This document shows, piece after piece, positions 50,514-59,157 of a DNA stretch of 64,000 bases. Where the stretch lies: NCBI GenBank assembly GCA_963718355.1, contig CAVQZA010000004.1:248001-312000 (forward strand). Direction: 5' to 3'. Origin of the DNA: CAVQZA01 sp963718355 (GTDB lineage Bacteria > Actinomycetota > Thermoleophilia > Gaiellales > Gaiellaceae). Made by a program: the position numbers and the translations under genes. Each line of letters starts with the position of its first letter. Within the stretch, counting starts at the first letter, position 1. A model generated the notes under the pieces. That model was not told where the DNA came from. It worked only from the letters and a program-made list of their open reading frames with translations, and ran no database searches.

Positions 50514-51442
50514 CGCGTCCTCCTCCCGCGCAGCTCGGCCCAGTCGAGGAACGCCTGGTCGATCGCAGCCGGGTCGTCGGTGCCGAGCAGGAGTGGGTCG
50601 AAGCCGAGCGCGGCGAACTCGTCGAGCAGCCGGGCGAGCCGCGCCTCGTTCGCCTCGCGCCGCTCCCGCGCCTCGCGCGCGCTCAGCCGCACCGGCCGCA
50701 CGCCGCCGCGCGCCGGATCGATGACCGGGACCACGACCGAGCCGACGTCCGGAAAGCTCTGCTCCCACACCGGATCCTGGATCACGACAGGTACGACGTC
50801 CCAGCGGCGAAAACCGACGTCGAGCCAGGCCGCGAGCGGCGGCGGGTCGAGGAAGTCCGAGACGATGAAGACGAAGCTCCCGGGCGGGATCCCCGAGCGC
50901 ATCCGGCCGAGGTAGGCGATCGCCTGCTCGAGGTTGTCGTCGGGCGCGTCGAACCCCGTCTCCGGCGCCTGGCGCTGCTCGATCAGCCACATCGTCCCGC
51001 GCCCGCCCGGCGGCAGCCAGTAGGGATCTCCGTGGCGGCCGGCGGCGCCCGCGTAGTCGAGCGCACCGACGTCGCCGCGCGCGGCGATTGCGCTGAGCAC
51101 GATCAGCTCGGCCGCCGCCTGCAGCGCCTGGGGCTTCGAGAGCCACGGAAACGGGGCGCCGAACACGCTCATCGCGGGCCGGCGGTCGCAGACGAGCACC
51201 ACCCGCGGCGCCTCGTCGGCCTGGTGGGAACGGACGACGAACTCGTCGGAATCGCTCACGGCGGAGAGCTTCGCCGAGGCGTACCAGTCCATCGAGCCGA
51301 GCGGGTCGCCCGGCTGGTAGGGCCGCGAGCCCACCACGTCGGAGCCCGGGCCGCGGCGGGCGCTCCGCCGCTCGCCGAACGGCAGCCCGAGCAGCCGCCG
51401 GTGCGGGACGAGCGGAAAGAGCTGCCGCTCGCCGCCGGGCAC
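50501..51442 (-). CDS. DUF58 protein
   Basis: 313 residues from GTG at 51442. The DUF58 signature SRPYQPGDPLGSMDWYASAK is clear, followed by a VWA-like domain (APRVVLVCDRRPAMSVF, GSFVFIVSDFLDPPP). Members accompany MoxR ATPases, with which they assemble or activate membrane and surface proteins. TAGTG overlap couples it to moxR. ARG/GLU-rich helix at ~265-290 (REARERREANEARL). Confidence 0.85.
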   Translation of the reverse strand: MPGGERQLFPLVPHRRLLGLPFGERRSARRGPGSDVVGSRPYQPGDPLGSMDWYASAKLSAVSDSDEFVVRSHQADEAPRVVLVCDRRPAMSVFGAPFPWLSKPQALQAAAELIVLSAIAARGDVGALDYAGAAGRHGDPYWLPPGGRGTMWLIEQRQAPETGFDAPDDNLEQAIAYLGRMRSGIPPGSFVFIVSDFLDPPPLAAWLDVGFRRWDVVPVVIQDPVWEQSFPDVGSVVVPVIDPARGGVRPVRLSAREARERREANEARLARLLDEFAALGFDPLLLGTDDPAAIDQAFLDWAELRGRRTRWRR

Positions 51443-52443
51443 TAGCCGGTCTTCGTGACGGGGCGGCCCTCGTGCCAGTCCGGCTCGGGGCGCGGCGCCA
51501 GCTCGAAGGCCCGCTCGCGGATCCGCTCGAGCGCCGCCTCGCGCCCCAGCCCGCGCGTCTCGGCGAGGAACGCCGTCGTGACGAGGATCCGGTGGCCGAG
51601 CACGGGCAGGAAGAGCGTCTCGACGTCCTCGGGCACGACATAAGCGCGCCCGTGCAGGAGCGCCCAGGCCCGCGCCGTGCGCTCGAGCGAGAGGCTGCCG
51701 CGCACCGAGGCGCCCGTCGCGACACCCTCCACCTCGCGCGTCGCCCGGACGAGATCGACGATCCACTCGAGCAGCAGATCGTCGACGTAGACCTCCTCGA
51801 CCGCCTGCTGGAGCGCGCGCACGTCGTCCGCGCTCACCGCCGCCTCGAGCCTCGTGAGCGGATGCCCATGACGCTGCTCGCGCACGATCGCCATCTCCTC
51901 CTCCGCCGCGGGATAACCGAGAGTCGCGCGGATGCCGAAGCGGTCGAGCTGCGCCTCGGGGAGCGGAAACGTGCCCTCCTGCTCGATCGGATTCTCGGTG
52001 GCGATCACGAAGAACGGGTGCGGCAACGGCCTAGTGACGCCGTCGACCGTGACCTGGCGCTCGGCCATCGCCTCGAGCAGTGCCGACTGCGTCTTCGGCA
52101 TCGCGCGGTTGATCTCGTCGACGAGCAGGACGTTCGCGAAGACCGGTCCGGGGCGGAACTCGAAGTCGCGCGTCTGCTGGTTGTAGATCGAGAGCCCGGT
52201 GACGTCGGTTGGCTGGAGGTCGGGCGTGCACTGGATCCGCGCGACGGTCGCGCCCTCGATCGTCTGGGCTATCGAGCGCGCCAGGATCGTCTTCGCGGTG
52301 CCGGGCACGTCCTCCAGCAGGACGTGTCCCTCGGAGGCGAGCGAGGCGAGCACGAGCGAGATCTCGTCGTGCTTGCCGTAGACGACGGTCTCGATGTTGG
52401 CGAGCATGCGGCTGGCGATTGCGGTTCCGGCTTCAACGGTCAC
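51442..52443 (-). CDS. moxR: MoxR-type AAA+ ATPase
   Basis: 333 residues from GTG at 52443; a longer form from ATG 52506 is possible but lacks support. Walker A EDVPGTAKTILARSIA, Walker B NVLLVDEINRAMPKTQ, sensor-1 FVIATENPIEQEGTFPLPEA, arginine finger region DRFGIRATLGYP. It is the first gene of the moxR-DUF58-BatD-BatA-TPR-BatB operon. MoxR ATPases act as chaperones for the operon's VWA proteins. Confidence 0.9.
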   Translation of the reverse strand: MTVEAGTAIASRMLANIETVVYGKHDEISLVLASLASEGHVLLEDVPGTAKTILARSIAQTIEGATVARIQCTPDLQPTDVTGLSIYNQQTRDFEFRPGPVFANVLLVDEINRAMPKTQSALLEAMAERQVTVDGVTRPLPHPFFVIATENPIEQEGTFPLPEAQLDRFGIRATLGYPAAEEEMAIVREQRHGHPLTRLEAAVSADDVRALQQAVEEVYVDDLLLEWIVDLVRATREVEGVATGASVRGSLSLERTARAWALLHGRAYVVPEDVETLFLPVLGHRILVTTAFLAETRGLGREAALERIRERAFELAPRPEPDWHEGRPVTKTG

Positions 52444-52526
52444 GGCTGCGAATCCTACGCTCGACCCGGATTGACGCACGGCGTACACTTTCGCTTGCCC
52501 AGTCAACCGACTCCCAGGAGTGCCGC

Positions 52527-52895
52527 ATGTTCAGGAAGGTCTCGCCCGTTCTCGTCGTTCTCGCCCTCGTCGCTCTCGGGCTCACGGCCGGCGCGTCCGC
52601 GCGGCCTCAGACCACCGGTCCCGAGCACGTCGACAACGTGAAGGTAACGATGCGCGACAGCGGCATCGCGCTCAGCAAGGCGACGTTCCTCCGTGGCGAT
52701 AACGCCCGATTCATCGCCGTCAACAAGGGCAGCAAGCCGTACCGCCTCAAGATCGGCGTCGTGCAGACCAAGCTGCTGGCGCCCGGCAAGACCGGGATCA
52801 TCCTGGCCGAGCTCGACTTCCGCGGGAAGTTCCCGCTCAAGCAACTGAGCGCCGCCGGAACGCAGCTCGACTCGGTCAAGATCAAGGTCACCTAG
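52527..52895 (+). CDS. Exported small protein of cupredoxin-like plan
   Basis: 122 residues from ATG at 52527 with AGGAG upstream. Signal peptide VLVVLALVALGLTAGASA. The mature sequence (VKVTMRDSGIALSKATFLRG, NARFIAVNKGSKPYRLKIGV) has the strand order of cupredoxins, but the type-1 copper ligands are missing: no Cys and no C-terminal His/Met. It may be a non-copper homologue of the protein at 55451. It is followed after 7 bp by another small exported gene. Confidence 0.65.
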   Translation: MFRKVSPVLVVLALVALGLTAGASARPQTTGPEHVDNVKVTMRDSGIALSKATFLRGDNARFIAVNKGSKPYRLKIGVVQTKLLAPGKTGIILAELDFRGKFPLKQLSAAGTQLDSVKIKVT

Positions 52896-52902
52896 GGATT
52901 CG

Positions 52903-53361
52903 ATGCTGAAGCCCTTCGCACTCGGACTTGCGGTAGCGGCACTGGCTCTGGGCTCCGCTACGGCCTCGGCACGCTCGACCGCGGCGCCGACGATCAAGAT
53001 CACCTACCCGTCGCACTGTGCGTGCGGGATCGCGGCACCGCAGACCTCGACGGTGTTGATCGTCGCCACAGTGACGGGCTTCAAGCTGGCCCCGGCCGCG
53101 TTCGGCAAGCCGGCGGTCGCAGGCGAAGGGCACCTCTGCTTCTCGCTCGACAAGGGGAAGTTCGACCATCCCGCCTACTCCGGCGCGAACGGCAAGCTCG
53201 CAGTCAAGGCCGGCTCCGAGGGCAAGTGCTCGCCCTCCGTCACCACCAAGATCACGTACAAGAACCTCCCCTCGGGCCCGCACACGGTCGTGGCCTACCT
53301 CGTCTCGAACATGAACAAGAAGCTCGGGCCGAGCGACAAGGAGACGTTCACCGTTCAGTAA
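52903..53361 (+). CDS. Exported small beta protein
   Basis: 152 residues. Signal peptide KPFALGLAVAALALGSATA; mature domain TYPSHCACGIAAPQTSTVLI, AAFGKPAVAGEGHLCFSLDK and SGPHTVVAYLVSNMNKKLGP. The HTVVAYLVSN ending is common in exported beta-sandwich proteins of about 110-150 residues that have been described near copper and stress genes; the HCAC and CFSL cysteines may form disulphides. Co-transcribed with the gene upstream (7-bp gap). Confidence 0.6.
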   Translation: MLKPFALGLAVAALALGSATASARSTAAPTIKITYPSHCACGIAAPQTSTVLIVATVTGFKLAPAAFGKPAVAGEGHLCFSLDKGKFDHPAYSGANGKLAVKAGSEGKCSPSVTTKITYKNLPSGPHTVVAYLVSNMNKKLGPSDKETFTVQ

Positions 53362-53388
53362 CCGGCCTGACCCTTCCCAAACACGTCC

Positions 53389-53418
53389 TTGACAGAATTT
53401 TTGGGCGAGGAGTAAAGT
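53389..53418 (+). promoter_or_regulatory. Sigma-70-like promoter of the PQQ dehydrogenase
   Basis: TTGACA (53389-53394), an 18-bp spacer and TAAAGT (53413-53418), 75 bp before the start codon. This is the cleanest promoter in the window. Confidence 0.65.
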
Positions 53419-53443
53419 CGCGGGAGGTCCTTAGTTTTCCACG

Positions 53444-53457
53444 CAACAATCTTGTTG
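53444..53457. promoter_or_regulatory. 14-bp perfect palindrome in the PQQ dehydrogenase leader
   Basis: CAACAATCTTGTTG between the promoter and the ribosome site (AAAAGGGGA). It could be an operator for a dimeric repressor or a 5' mRNA hairpin. Confidence 0.45.
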
Positions 53458-53492
53458 CCGTTATTCGCCGCAACCGAAAAGGGGATACGCGC

Positions 53493-55304
53493 ATGCGTTC
53501 AGCAGTCGTATTTGCTGTAACCGTTATGGCTTTCTTCGCAGTAGCCGCCGGGTCAGCGGGTGCTGCAATCACGAAGGCTCCCGCCTTCACGACCGATCAG
53601 TTGTCCGCGTTCCCGAGCACCGACTGGATCACCCCAGGCGGTAACAGCCAGAACGAGCGGTACTCGACGCTCAACCAGGTCACGACGGGGAACGTCGCCA
53701 GCCTCAAGCAGGTCTGGTCGACGCACCTCGACGGGTCCGGCATGGCCGGCAAGTACTCGGCCGAGGGAACGCCGCTCGTCTACAACGGGACGATGTTCAT
53801 CGTCACCGGTAACGACGACATCTTCGCCCTCGACGCGACGACCGGGACCCATCTCTGGACGTATCTGTCCGGGATCCCGCAGAACATCGACACGATCTGC
53901 TGCGGCTGGGATGCCCGCGGAGTAGCGCTCGGCGACGGCAAGATCTTCGTCGCGCAGCTCGACGGCAACCTCGTCGCGGTTGATCAGATGACCGGCGGCG
54001 TCGTCTGGTCGCGGCCGAACGTCAACTGGCAGGAGGGTTACAGCCAGACTGCGTCGGCGGCGTACTTCGACGGCAAGGTCTACACGGGCATGACGGGCGG
54101 CGAGTTCGGCGCCCGCGGCTCCGAGACCGCATACGACGCGACGACGGGCAACCAGGTGTGGCGCTTCTACACCTGTCCGCAGCCCGGCGACTTCGGCGGC
54201 GCCACCTGGGCGACCGGCGAGTGGCAGACCTGCGGTGCCTCGATCTGGAACAACCCGACGTTCGATGCCCGCAACGGGATGATGTACTTCACGACGTCGA
54301 ACGCCGATCCGTGGCAGGGTCGCGGTCCGGGGACGAACCTGTTCACGTCCTCGTTCGTCGCGCTCGACTACAGGACGGGCCAGTTCCGCTGGTACTACCA
54401 GGCCGTGCACCACGACCTGTGGGACTACGACTGCCCGAGCCCGACCTTGCTGGCCGACGTCACCACGCCTGACGCGGTGATCCATCACACGATCACCGAG
54501 GCGTGCAAGACGGGCTTCCTCTACATCCTCGATCGGGACACCGGCAAGCCGATTTCCACGATCGATCCGATGCCTGAGAAGAAGGTGCCCCAGAACAAGT
54601 TCAACAACACGTGGGCGACGCAGCCGACGCCACACGGCGTCTTCGCTGCCCAGTGCCCGGTGGCCAAGGACTGGAAGGGCAAGAAGGGCCCGGATGGCAA
54701 GCCGTACACGATCGGCTGCATCTGGACCCCGTCGAACCCGAACAACTTCACCGTCAGCTCACCGAGCGCCGGCGGCGGAGACAACTGGCCTCCGATCAGC
54801 TACAACCCGCAGACGCAGTTCACCTACATCTGCAGTCAGGACACGGCCGACGCCCTCAAGACGGTGAAGAACCCGTTCGCCGGTTACGAAGGCGGCAAGA
54901 CGTTCATCGGCGTGCAGTTCGGTGCCTTCGCCACCACGGGCGGCACCTTCACGGCGATGAACATGACCAACAACTCGGTCGCCTGGCAGAAGAAGTACAC
55001 GGACGGCTGCTACAGCGGGTCGCTCTCGACCGCCGGCGGTCTCGTGTTCATGGGCCAGGGTGGTGCCAGCTTCGAGAAGGGTCTTGGCAAGAACGCCACG
55101 ACCGGTGGCACCGGCCAGGTTGTCGCGTACAACGCGGCGACCGGTGACCAGCTCGCCGCGCTGCCGACGGCAGCCGGTGCGAACGCCCCGCCGATCACCT
55201 ACTCGGTGAACGGGAAGCAGTATGTCGCGGTGTACGCCGGCGGCAGCAGCTTCAACTCGACGAAGTCGCACGGTGACCTCGTCTACGCGTGGGCGCTCGG
55301 CTAA
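53493..55304 (+). CDS. PQQ-dependent alcohol dehydrogenase, DYD (lanthanide-type) active site
   Basis: 603 residues from ATG at 53493. Periplasmic quinoprotein that oxidises an alcohol and passes electrons to a cytochrome or cupredoxin. Signal peptide VVFAVTVMAFFAVAAGSAGA. The adjacent-Cys pair (ICCGWDARGVALGDGK, Cys136-Cys137), metal ligands Glu204 (TGGEFGARG) and Asn270 (TTSNADPW), and catalytic Asp311 in DLWDYDCPSP are present. Asp313, two residues later, is the additional Asp that marks lanthanide-dependent (XoxF/ExaF-type) enzymes. Substrate is not known. Genes for PQQ synthesis are not in the window. A strong hairpin follows. Confidence 0.9.
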   Translation: MRSAVVFAVTVMAFFAVAAGSAGAAITKAPAFTTDQLSAFPSTDWITPGGNSQNERYSTLNQVTTGNVASLKQVWSTHLDGSGMAGKYSAEGTPLVYNGTMFIVTGNDDIFALDATTGTHLWTYLSGIPQNIDTICCGWDARGVALGDGKIFVAQLDGNLVAVDQMTGGVVWSRPNVNWQEGYSQTASAAYFDGKVYTGMTGGEFGARGSETAYDATTGNQVWRFYTCPQPGDFGGATWATGEWQTCGASIWNNPTFDARNGMMYFTTSNADPWQGRGPGTNLFTSSFVALDYRTGQFRWYYQAVHHDLWDYDCPSPTLLADVTTPDAVIHHTITEACKTGFLYILDRDTGKPISTIDPMPEKKVPQNKFNNTWATQPTPHGVFAAQCPVAKDWKGKKGPDGKPYTIGCIWTPSNPNNFTVSSPSAGGGDNWPPISYNPQTQFTYICSQDTADALKTVKNPFAGYEGGKTFIGVQFGAFATTGGTFTAMNMTNNSVAWQKKYTDGCYSGSLSTAGGLVFMGQGGASFEKGLGKNATTGGTGQVVAYNAATGDQLAALPTAAGANAPPITYSVNGKQYVAVYAGGSSFNSTKSHGDLVYAWALG

Positions 55305-55321
55305 CCCAGCACTGATGACGG

Positions 55322-55356
55322 TACGGCGACGGCCCCCTCGTGGGGCCGTCGCCGTA
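55322..55356 (+). terminator. Strong hairpin after the PQQ dehydrogenase
   Basis: Perfect 15-bp stem TACGGCGACGGCCCC / GGGGCCGTCGCCGTA with a 5-nt loop, 18 bp after the stop codon. It lacks a T-run, but position and stability fit a terminator. Confidence 0.75.
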
Positions 55357-55450
55357 TCTGGCACACTGCCGCAGCATCAACCCGGCCACGGGTATCCTTG
55401 AGGTGTCAACTGTCCCCCGCAAATTGAACCGTCCGAGGAGGTCATAAGCT

Positions 55451-55846
55451 TTGCCTCGTTTCCGTTTTCTCGCACCCCTGTTCGCGCTCGGCGCGATCGT
55501 CGCGGTCGCCGTCGCGGTCAACGCCGCGGCTGCAGCGCCGCAGGCCAAGCCGGTCGTCAAGAAGCCGGTCGTAACGAAGATCACCGTGATCATGAAGGAG
55601 TTCCAGTTCATCCTGAACCGCAAGACCGCTCCGGTGGGCACCGTGATCTTCACCGTGACCAACAAGGGCGCCGAGTCCCATGACTTCGTGCTCGCGACGC
55701 AGAACAAGCAGACGCCCGTGATCGATTCCGGCGTCACCACAAAGCTCACGGTCAAGTTCACCAAGCCGGGCAAGTTCCTGTATCTCTGCTCGGTGGGCGA
55801 GCACTTCCTGCACGGCATGAAGGGCTATCTCACGATCACGAAGTAA
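55451..55846 (+). CDS. Exported cupredoxin (blue copper protein)
   Basis: 131 residues from TTG at 55451, supported by GAGGAGGT ten bases upstream. Signal peptide RFLAPLFALGAIVAVAVAVNA. The type-1 copper ligands are His77 (ESHDFVL), Cys113, His118 and Met123 in LCSVGEHFLHGMKG. It is a good candidate for electron acceptor of the PQQ dehydrogenase encoded directly upstream. It is followed by a cupin gene after 10 bp. Confidence 0.85.
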   Translation: MPRFRFLAPLFALGAIVAVAVAVNAAAAAPQAKPVVKKPVVTKITVIMKEFQFILNRKTAPVGTVIFTVTNKGAESHDFVLATQNKQTPVIDSGVTTKLTVKFTKPGKFLYLCSVGEHFLHGMKGYLTITK

Positions 55847-55856
55847 GGAGTCGTCG

Positions 55857-56228
55857 ATGGCTGCCGAAGGCAAGAGCTACACGGTCAAGCACCGAGACGA
55901 GTTCGACCGCGCGTGGGACCGTTGGCTCCTCGTGCGGCGTGGGCTAGGGGTCTCGTCGTTCGGTGTGAACATCGTGGAAGTCGAGCCCGGAGGCAGCCTC
56001 ACCGAGCACGACGAGGTCGAGCGGGACCAGGAAGAGGTATTCGTCTTCCTGTCCGGCTCGGCCACAATGGTGATCGACGGGCAAGACATCCCGGCTCCCG
56101 CGGGTACCTACATCCGCGTCGCCCCCGAGGCGCAGCGGAGTGCCCGCAACGAGGGCGACACGGTCGCCGAGGTGCTGATCGTCTCGGCGCCGGCCACGAG
56201 CGGCTTCGAGCCGCTGGACTGGTGCTAG
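55857..56228 (+). CDS. Cupin-domain protein
   Basis: 123 residues with AAGGAG upstream. Single cupin: VNIVEVEPGGSLTEHDEVER and EEVFVFLSGSATMVIDGQDI hold the first metal motif (His, Asp, Glu), and PAGTYIRVAPEAQRSARNEG the second, in which the usual His is absent (Gln-Arg instead). No enzyme function can be given. It is probably in one operon with the cupredoxin and converges on the lipoprotein gene. Confidence 0.75.
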   Translation: MAAEGKSYTVKHRDEFDRAWDRWLLVRRGLGVSSFGVNIVEVEPGGSLTEHDEVERDQEEVFVFLSGSATMVIDGQDIPAPAGTYIRVAPEAQRSARNEGDTVAEVLIVSAPATSGFEPLDWC

Positions 56229-56231
56229 GAC

Positions 56232-57680
56232 TCAGGGCAGGCCGTAGGCGACGAGCTCGGGTAGCTCGCCGCCCGGCCGCCTGACTCCGGCGCCGACCAC
56301 GAGCAGGCCGCCGACGACCGCGGGACAGGCGTTGACGCCGGCCCGCATCCGCGTCTGCCAGAGGACGGCGCCGTCCTTCGTCGACAGCGCGTAGACCGTG
56401 CCGTCGTAGGTCGAGGTGAAGACGACGTCGTGTGAGACCGCCGCGCAGCCGAAGTCGGGTGACGGAAGGCGGCGCTCCCAGGCGACGTGGCCCGTCGAGG
56501 CGTCGAGGGCGACGAGCCGGCCGCGGCCCTTCGAGGGGTCGAGCGTGGTCACGTCCTGGGACGCCGTCGCCTTGCCCCAGCCGCAGAGATCGACGACCGG
56601 GACGAACAGGCGGCCGCCCGCGAAAGCCATCGGCGTCTCGACCCCGCCGAGCAGGCTCGGGCAGACGGTGACGCGGCGTTGAGGCAGCAGCCCGAGATCG
56701 TGCAGGTGCAGTCCCACGGCAGTCGCCCAGAGCCGCTGCTGCGTCCGGCGGTCCCAGGCGATCACGCGGCCCGCCTTGCCCGCGCCGAACACGACGTCCC
56801 TGCCGTCCTGCCTGGCCAGAATCGGCGTCGCCTCGAAGTCGTAGTCGCGCACGTCGTGCGGCGTGACCTGGTCGTACCAGAGCAGGTGGCCGCTCCGTGC
56901 ATCGAGCACGACGAGCGAATCGGTGTAGAGCACCGGGCCGGGGAACGCGGCGCCGTTCGGGAGGGCCGGCGTGCCGCCCCACGGCGTCGGATTCGCGATC
57001 CCGGCGTAGAGACGTCCGCGCGAGTCGATCGAGACCGGGTACCAGATCCCGCCGCCGCCGGCCTGCAGCGGATGAAGCCACGGGTTCTTGACCGTGACGA
57101 ACTTCCAGCGCACCTTTCCGGTGTCCGCATCGAGCGCGTAGATCGCGCCGCGCCCGAACGGGTCGTACCCGATCGTGCCCAGGAACACGAGCCCTCTCCA
57201 GACGACCGGAGCGACGTTCACGAACTGCTCGGTGCGACCGGTCAGGTGCCGGCGCCACAGCTCGTGACCGGTCGAGGCGTCGAGGGCGAACGCGTCGGAG
57301 TCCGTCGCCCCGTAGATGCGGCCGTCGGCAAGCGCGAGCCCGTTCGGTCCGTCGTTTCGCGCGTCGTAGCGCCTGCTCCAGCGCAGCGCTCCGGTCGAGC
57401 GATCGAGCGCGAAGACGTTGCTGCGGAGATCCTGCACGTAGACCGTGGTGCGGTCGGCCACCGGCGTCGAGGCGAAGATGCCCGAATAGCTCGGCGCCGC
57501 CCGCAGCGGGAACCGCCAGCGCGGCGTGAGCTTGCCGACGTTGTGCGAGTCGATTGCACCGTCTGCGGCGCGGGTGCCGGAGAGATCGGCTGCGGGAAGA
57601 GGCCACGCGTGGCGCGCATGCCCGCCGCAGCCGGAGAGGATGCCCACCGCCACGGCCACCGCGGCGAGCCGGGACTTCAC
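56232..57680 (-). CDS. PQQ-type beta-propeller lipoprotein
   Basis: 482 residues from GTG at 57680. Lipobox ILSGC after AAVAVAVG, so it is anchored to the outer face of the membrane. Propeller blades follow (FALDRSTGALRWSRRYDARN, AIYALDADTGKVRWKFV, VVLDARSGHLLWYD). It keeps Asn in IANPTPWGG and the Asp pair in RDYDFEATPI, but lacks the adjacent-Cys pair and the Glu region, so quinone binding is uncertain. It may be a dehydrogenase-like protein or a BamB-like scaffold. Confidence 0.75.
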   Translation of the reverse strand: MKSRLAAVAVAVGILSGCGGHARHAWPLPAADLSGTRAADGAIDSHNVGKLTPRWRFPLRAAPSYSGIFASTPVADRTTVYVQDLRSNVFALDRSTGALRWSRRYDARNDGPNGLALADGRIYGATDSDAFALDASTGHELWRRHLTGRTEQFVNVAPVVWRGLVFLGTIGYDPFGRGAIYALDADTGKVRWKFVTVKNPWLHPLQAGGGGIWYPVSIDSRGRLYAGIANPTPWGGTPALPNGAAFPGPVLYTDSLVVLDARSGHLLWYDQVTPHDVRDYDFEATPILARQDGRDVVFGAGKAGRVIAWDRRTQQRLWATAVGLHLHDLGLLPQRRVTVCPSLLGGVETPMAFAGGRLFVPVVDLCGWGKATASQDVTTLDPSKGRGRLVALDASTGHVAWERRLPSPDFGCAAVSHDVVFTSTYDGTVYALSTKDGAVLWQTRMRAGVNACPAVVGGLLVVGAGVRRPGGELPELVAYGLP

Positions 57681-58078
57681 GAACGCACGCGACTCCGGCA
57701 CGGCACGACGGGGGCCAGCGCGTCGAGGAACGATTCCTCGGCAGGCTCCGCCGGCGCAGGCGCGCGCTCGAGGCGGACGGCCCATTCGACGGCGCAGATG
57801 ACGAGCCACGCCGCGGCCAGGGAGAGAACGACGGCGAACGCGCCGAAGCCGGCGACGCCGACGAAGACCGCGACCGCGATCAGGAACGCCGCTTCGGCGG
57901 CAATTCGCGGCAGCGCCGCCGAAACAGCGGGGCGCGGGGCCCAGCGGCGGCTCCAAGCGGGCGCGATCCGGCCCGCGGCCCTCAGACGGCGCAGCTCGGC
58001 CCGCAATTCGGCCGCGTCACGCTCGAATGTGTCTGCCAGGGCGAAGGCTCGGGCGGCGGTTTCGAAGTCGTCGCTCAT
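57677..58078 (-). CDS. Small membrane protein with N-terminal helical region
   Basis: 133 residues. Residues ~1-40 are an amphipathic helix rich in Ala, Arg and Glu (FERDAAELRAELRRLRAAG); two TM helices follow at ~65-85 (AAFLIAVAVFVGVAGFG) and ~86-103. The stop overlaps the start of the PQQ lipoprotein by 4 bp, so the two are co-expressed; it may be the membrane partner. Confidence 0.65.
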   Translation of the reverse strand: MSDDFETAARAFALADTFERDAAELRAELRRLRAAGRIAPAWSRRWAPRPAVSAALPRIAAEAAFLIAVAVFVGVAGFGAFAVVLSLAAAWLVICAVEWAVRLERAPAPAEPAEESFLDALAPVVPCRSRVRS

Positions 58079-58173
58079 GGCCCCTGCATCGTAGCCCCGA
58101 TTTGACGCAGCTGCACCGTTTCCGGTAATTGTCTACCCAACCGCTCGACAAACTTGATTGATTAGGAGATCAC

Positions 58174-59157
58174 ATGCGTCGTATTTTGCTTTTGGTAGCT
58201 GCACTCGGACTAGCCGCGACTCTCGCAGGACTCGCCGGCGCCGCCGGACGGGACACGAAGATCGCGCTCGTCGCGTACTCGACGCCAAAAGAGGCGTTCT
58301 CACATTTGATCCCGGCCTTCCAGGCCACGCCCGCCGGCCGGGGCGTCTCGTTCACGCAGTCGTACGGCGCCTCGGGCGACCAGACCCGCGCGGTCGTGGC
58401 CGGCCTCCCCGCCGACGTCGTCGACCTCTCGCTCTCGCCGGATGTCGACACACTCGTGCAGGCCGGCCTTGTCGACAAGAACTGGAGCAAGGCTCCCTAC
58501 AACGGAATCGTCAGCGACTCGGTGATCGTGTTCGTGCTACGGAACGGAAACCCGAAGCACATCAAGACCTGGGACGACCTGATCAAGCCGGGCGTGCAGG
58601 TGGTGACGCCGAACCCGTTCACCTCGGGTGGTGCCCGCTGGAACGTAATGGCCGCCTACGGCGCGCAGCTGCGTGAAGGCAAGACGCCGACGCAGGCGAA
58701 CCAGTACCTCAACAAGCTGTTCCACAACGTCGTCTCGCAGGATACGAGCGCCAGGACCGCGCTCCAGACCTTCCTCGCGGGCAAGGGCGACGTCCTGCTC
58801 GACTACGAGAACGAGGCAATCCTTGCCCAGCGGGCCAATCAGCCTGTCTACTACCTGATCCCCAAGGCAACGATCCTCGTCGAGAACCCGGGTGCCGTGA
58901 CGAAGACCGCCCCGCCCGCTGCGAAAGCGTTCCTGTCCTACCTGCGGACGTCTGCCGCGCAGCTCCTGTTCGGCCAGTCGGGCTACCGGCCGGTCGACCC
59001 GAAGGTGCGCAAGCAGTTCACCTATCCCCCGCGGCCGCAGCTCTTCACGATCAAGTACGTCGGCGGCTGGGACAAGGTGACGAAGCAGTTCTTCGACCCG
59101 AAGAAGGGCATCGTGGCGAAGATCGAACAGGGACTGGGGGTCTCCACTGGCGGCTAG
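58174..59157 (+). CDS. cysP: Sulfate ABC transporter, substrate-binding protein
   Basis: 327 residues with AGGAG upstream. Signal peptide RILLLVAALGLAATLAGLAG. The Sbp/CysP features VAYSTPKEAFSHLIPAFQ, QSYGASGDQTRAVVAGLPAD, ADVVDLSLSPDVDTL and TPNPFTSGGARWNVMAAYG are clear. It binds sulfate or thiosulfate outside the membrane and delivers it to the CysTWA complex encoded next. The leader contains no obvious riboswitch. Confidence 0.9.
   Translation: MRRILLLVAALGLAATLAGLAGAAGRDTKIALVAYSTPKEAFSHLIPAFQATPAGRGVSFTQSYGASGDQTRAVVAGLPADVVDLSLSPDVDTLVQAGLVDKNWSKAPYNGIVSDSVIVFVLRNGNPKHIKTWDDLIKPGVQVVTPNPFTSGGARWNVMAAYGAQLREGKTPTQANQYLNKLFHNVVSQDTSARTALQTFLAGKGDVLLDYENEAILAQRANQPVYYLIPKATILVENPGAVTKTAPPAAKAFLSYLRTSAAQLLFGQSGYRPVDPKVRKQFTYPPRPQLFTIKYVGGWDKVTKQFFDPKKGIVAKIEQGLGVSTGG

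Noticed and set aside
58079..58173. Riboswitch upstream of the sulfate operon
   Set aside because: The 95-bp leader shows no conserved stem or motif of a known sulfur-related riboswitch that I can recognise.
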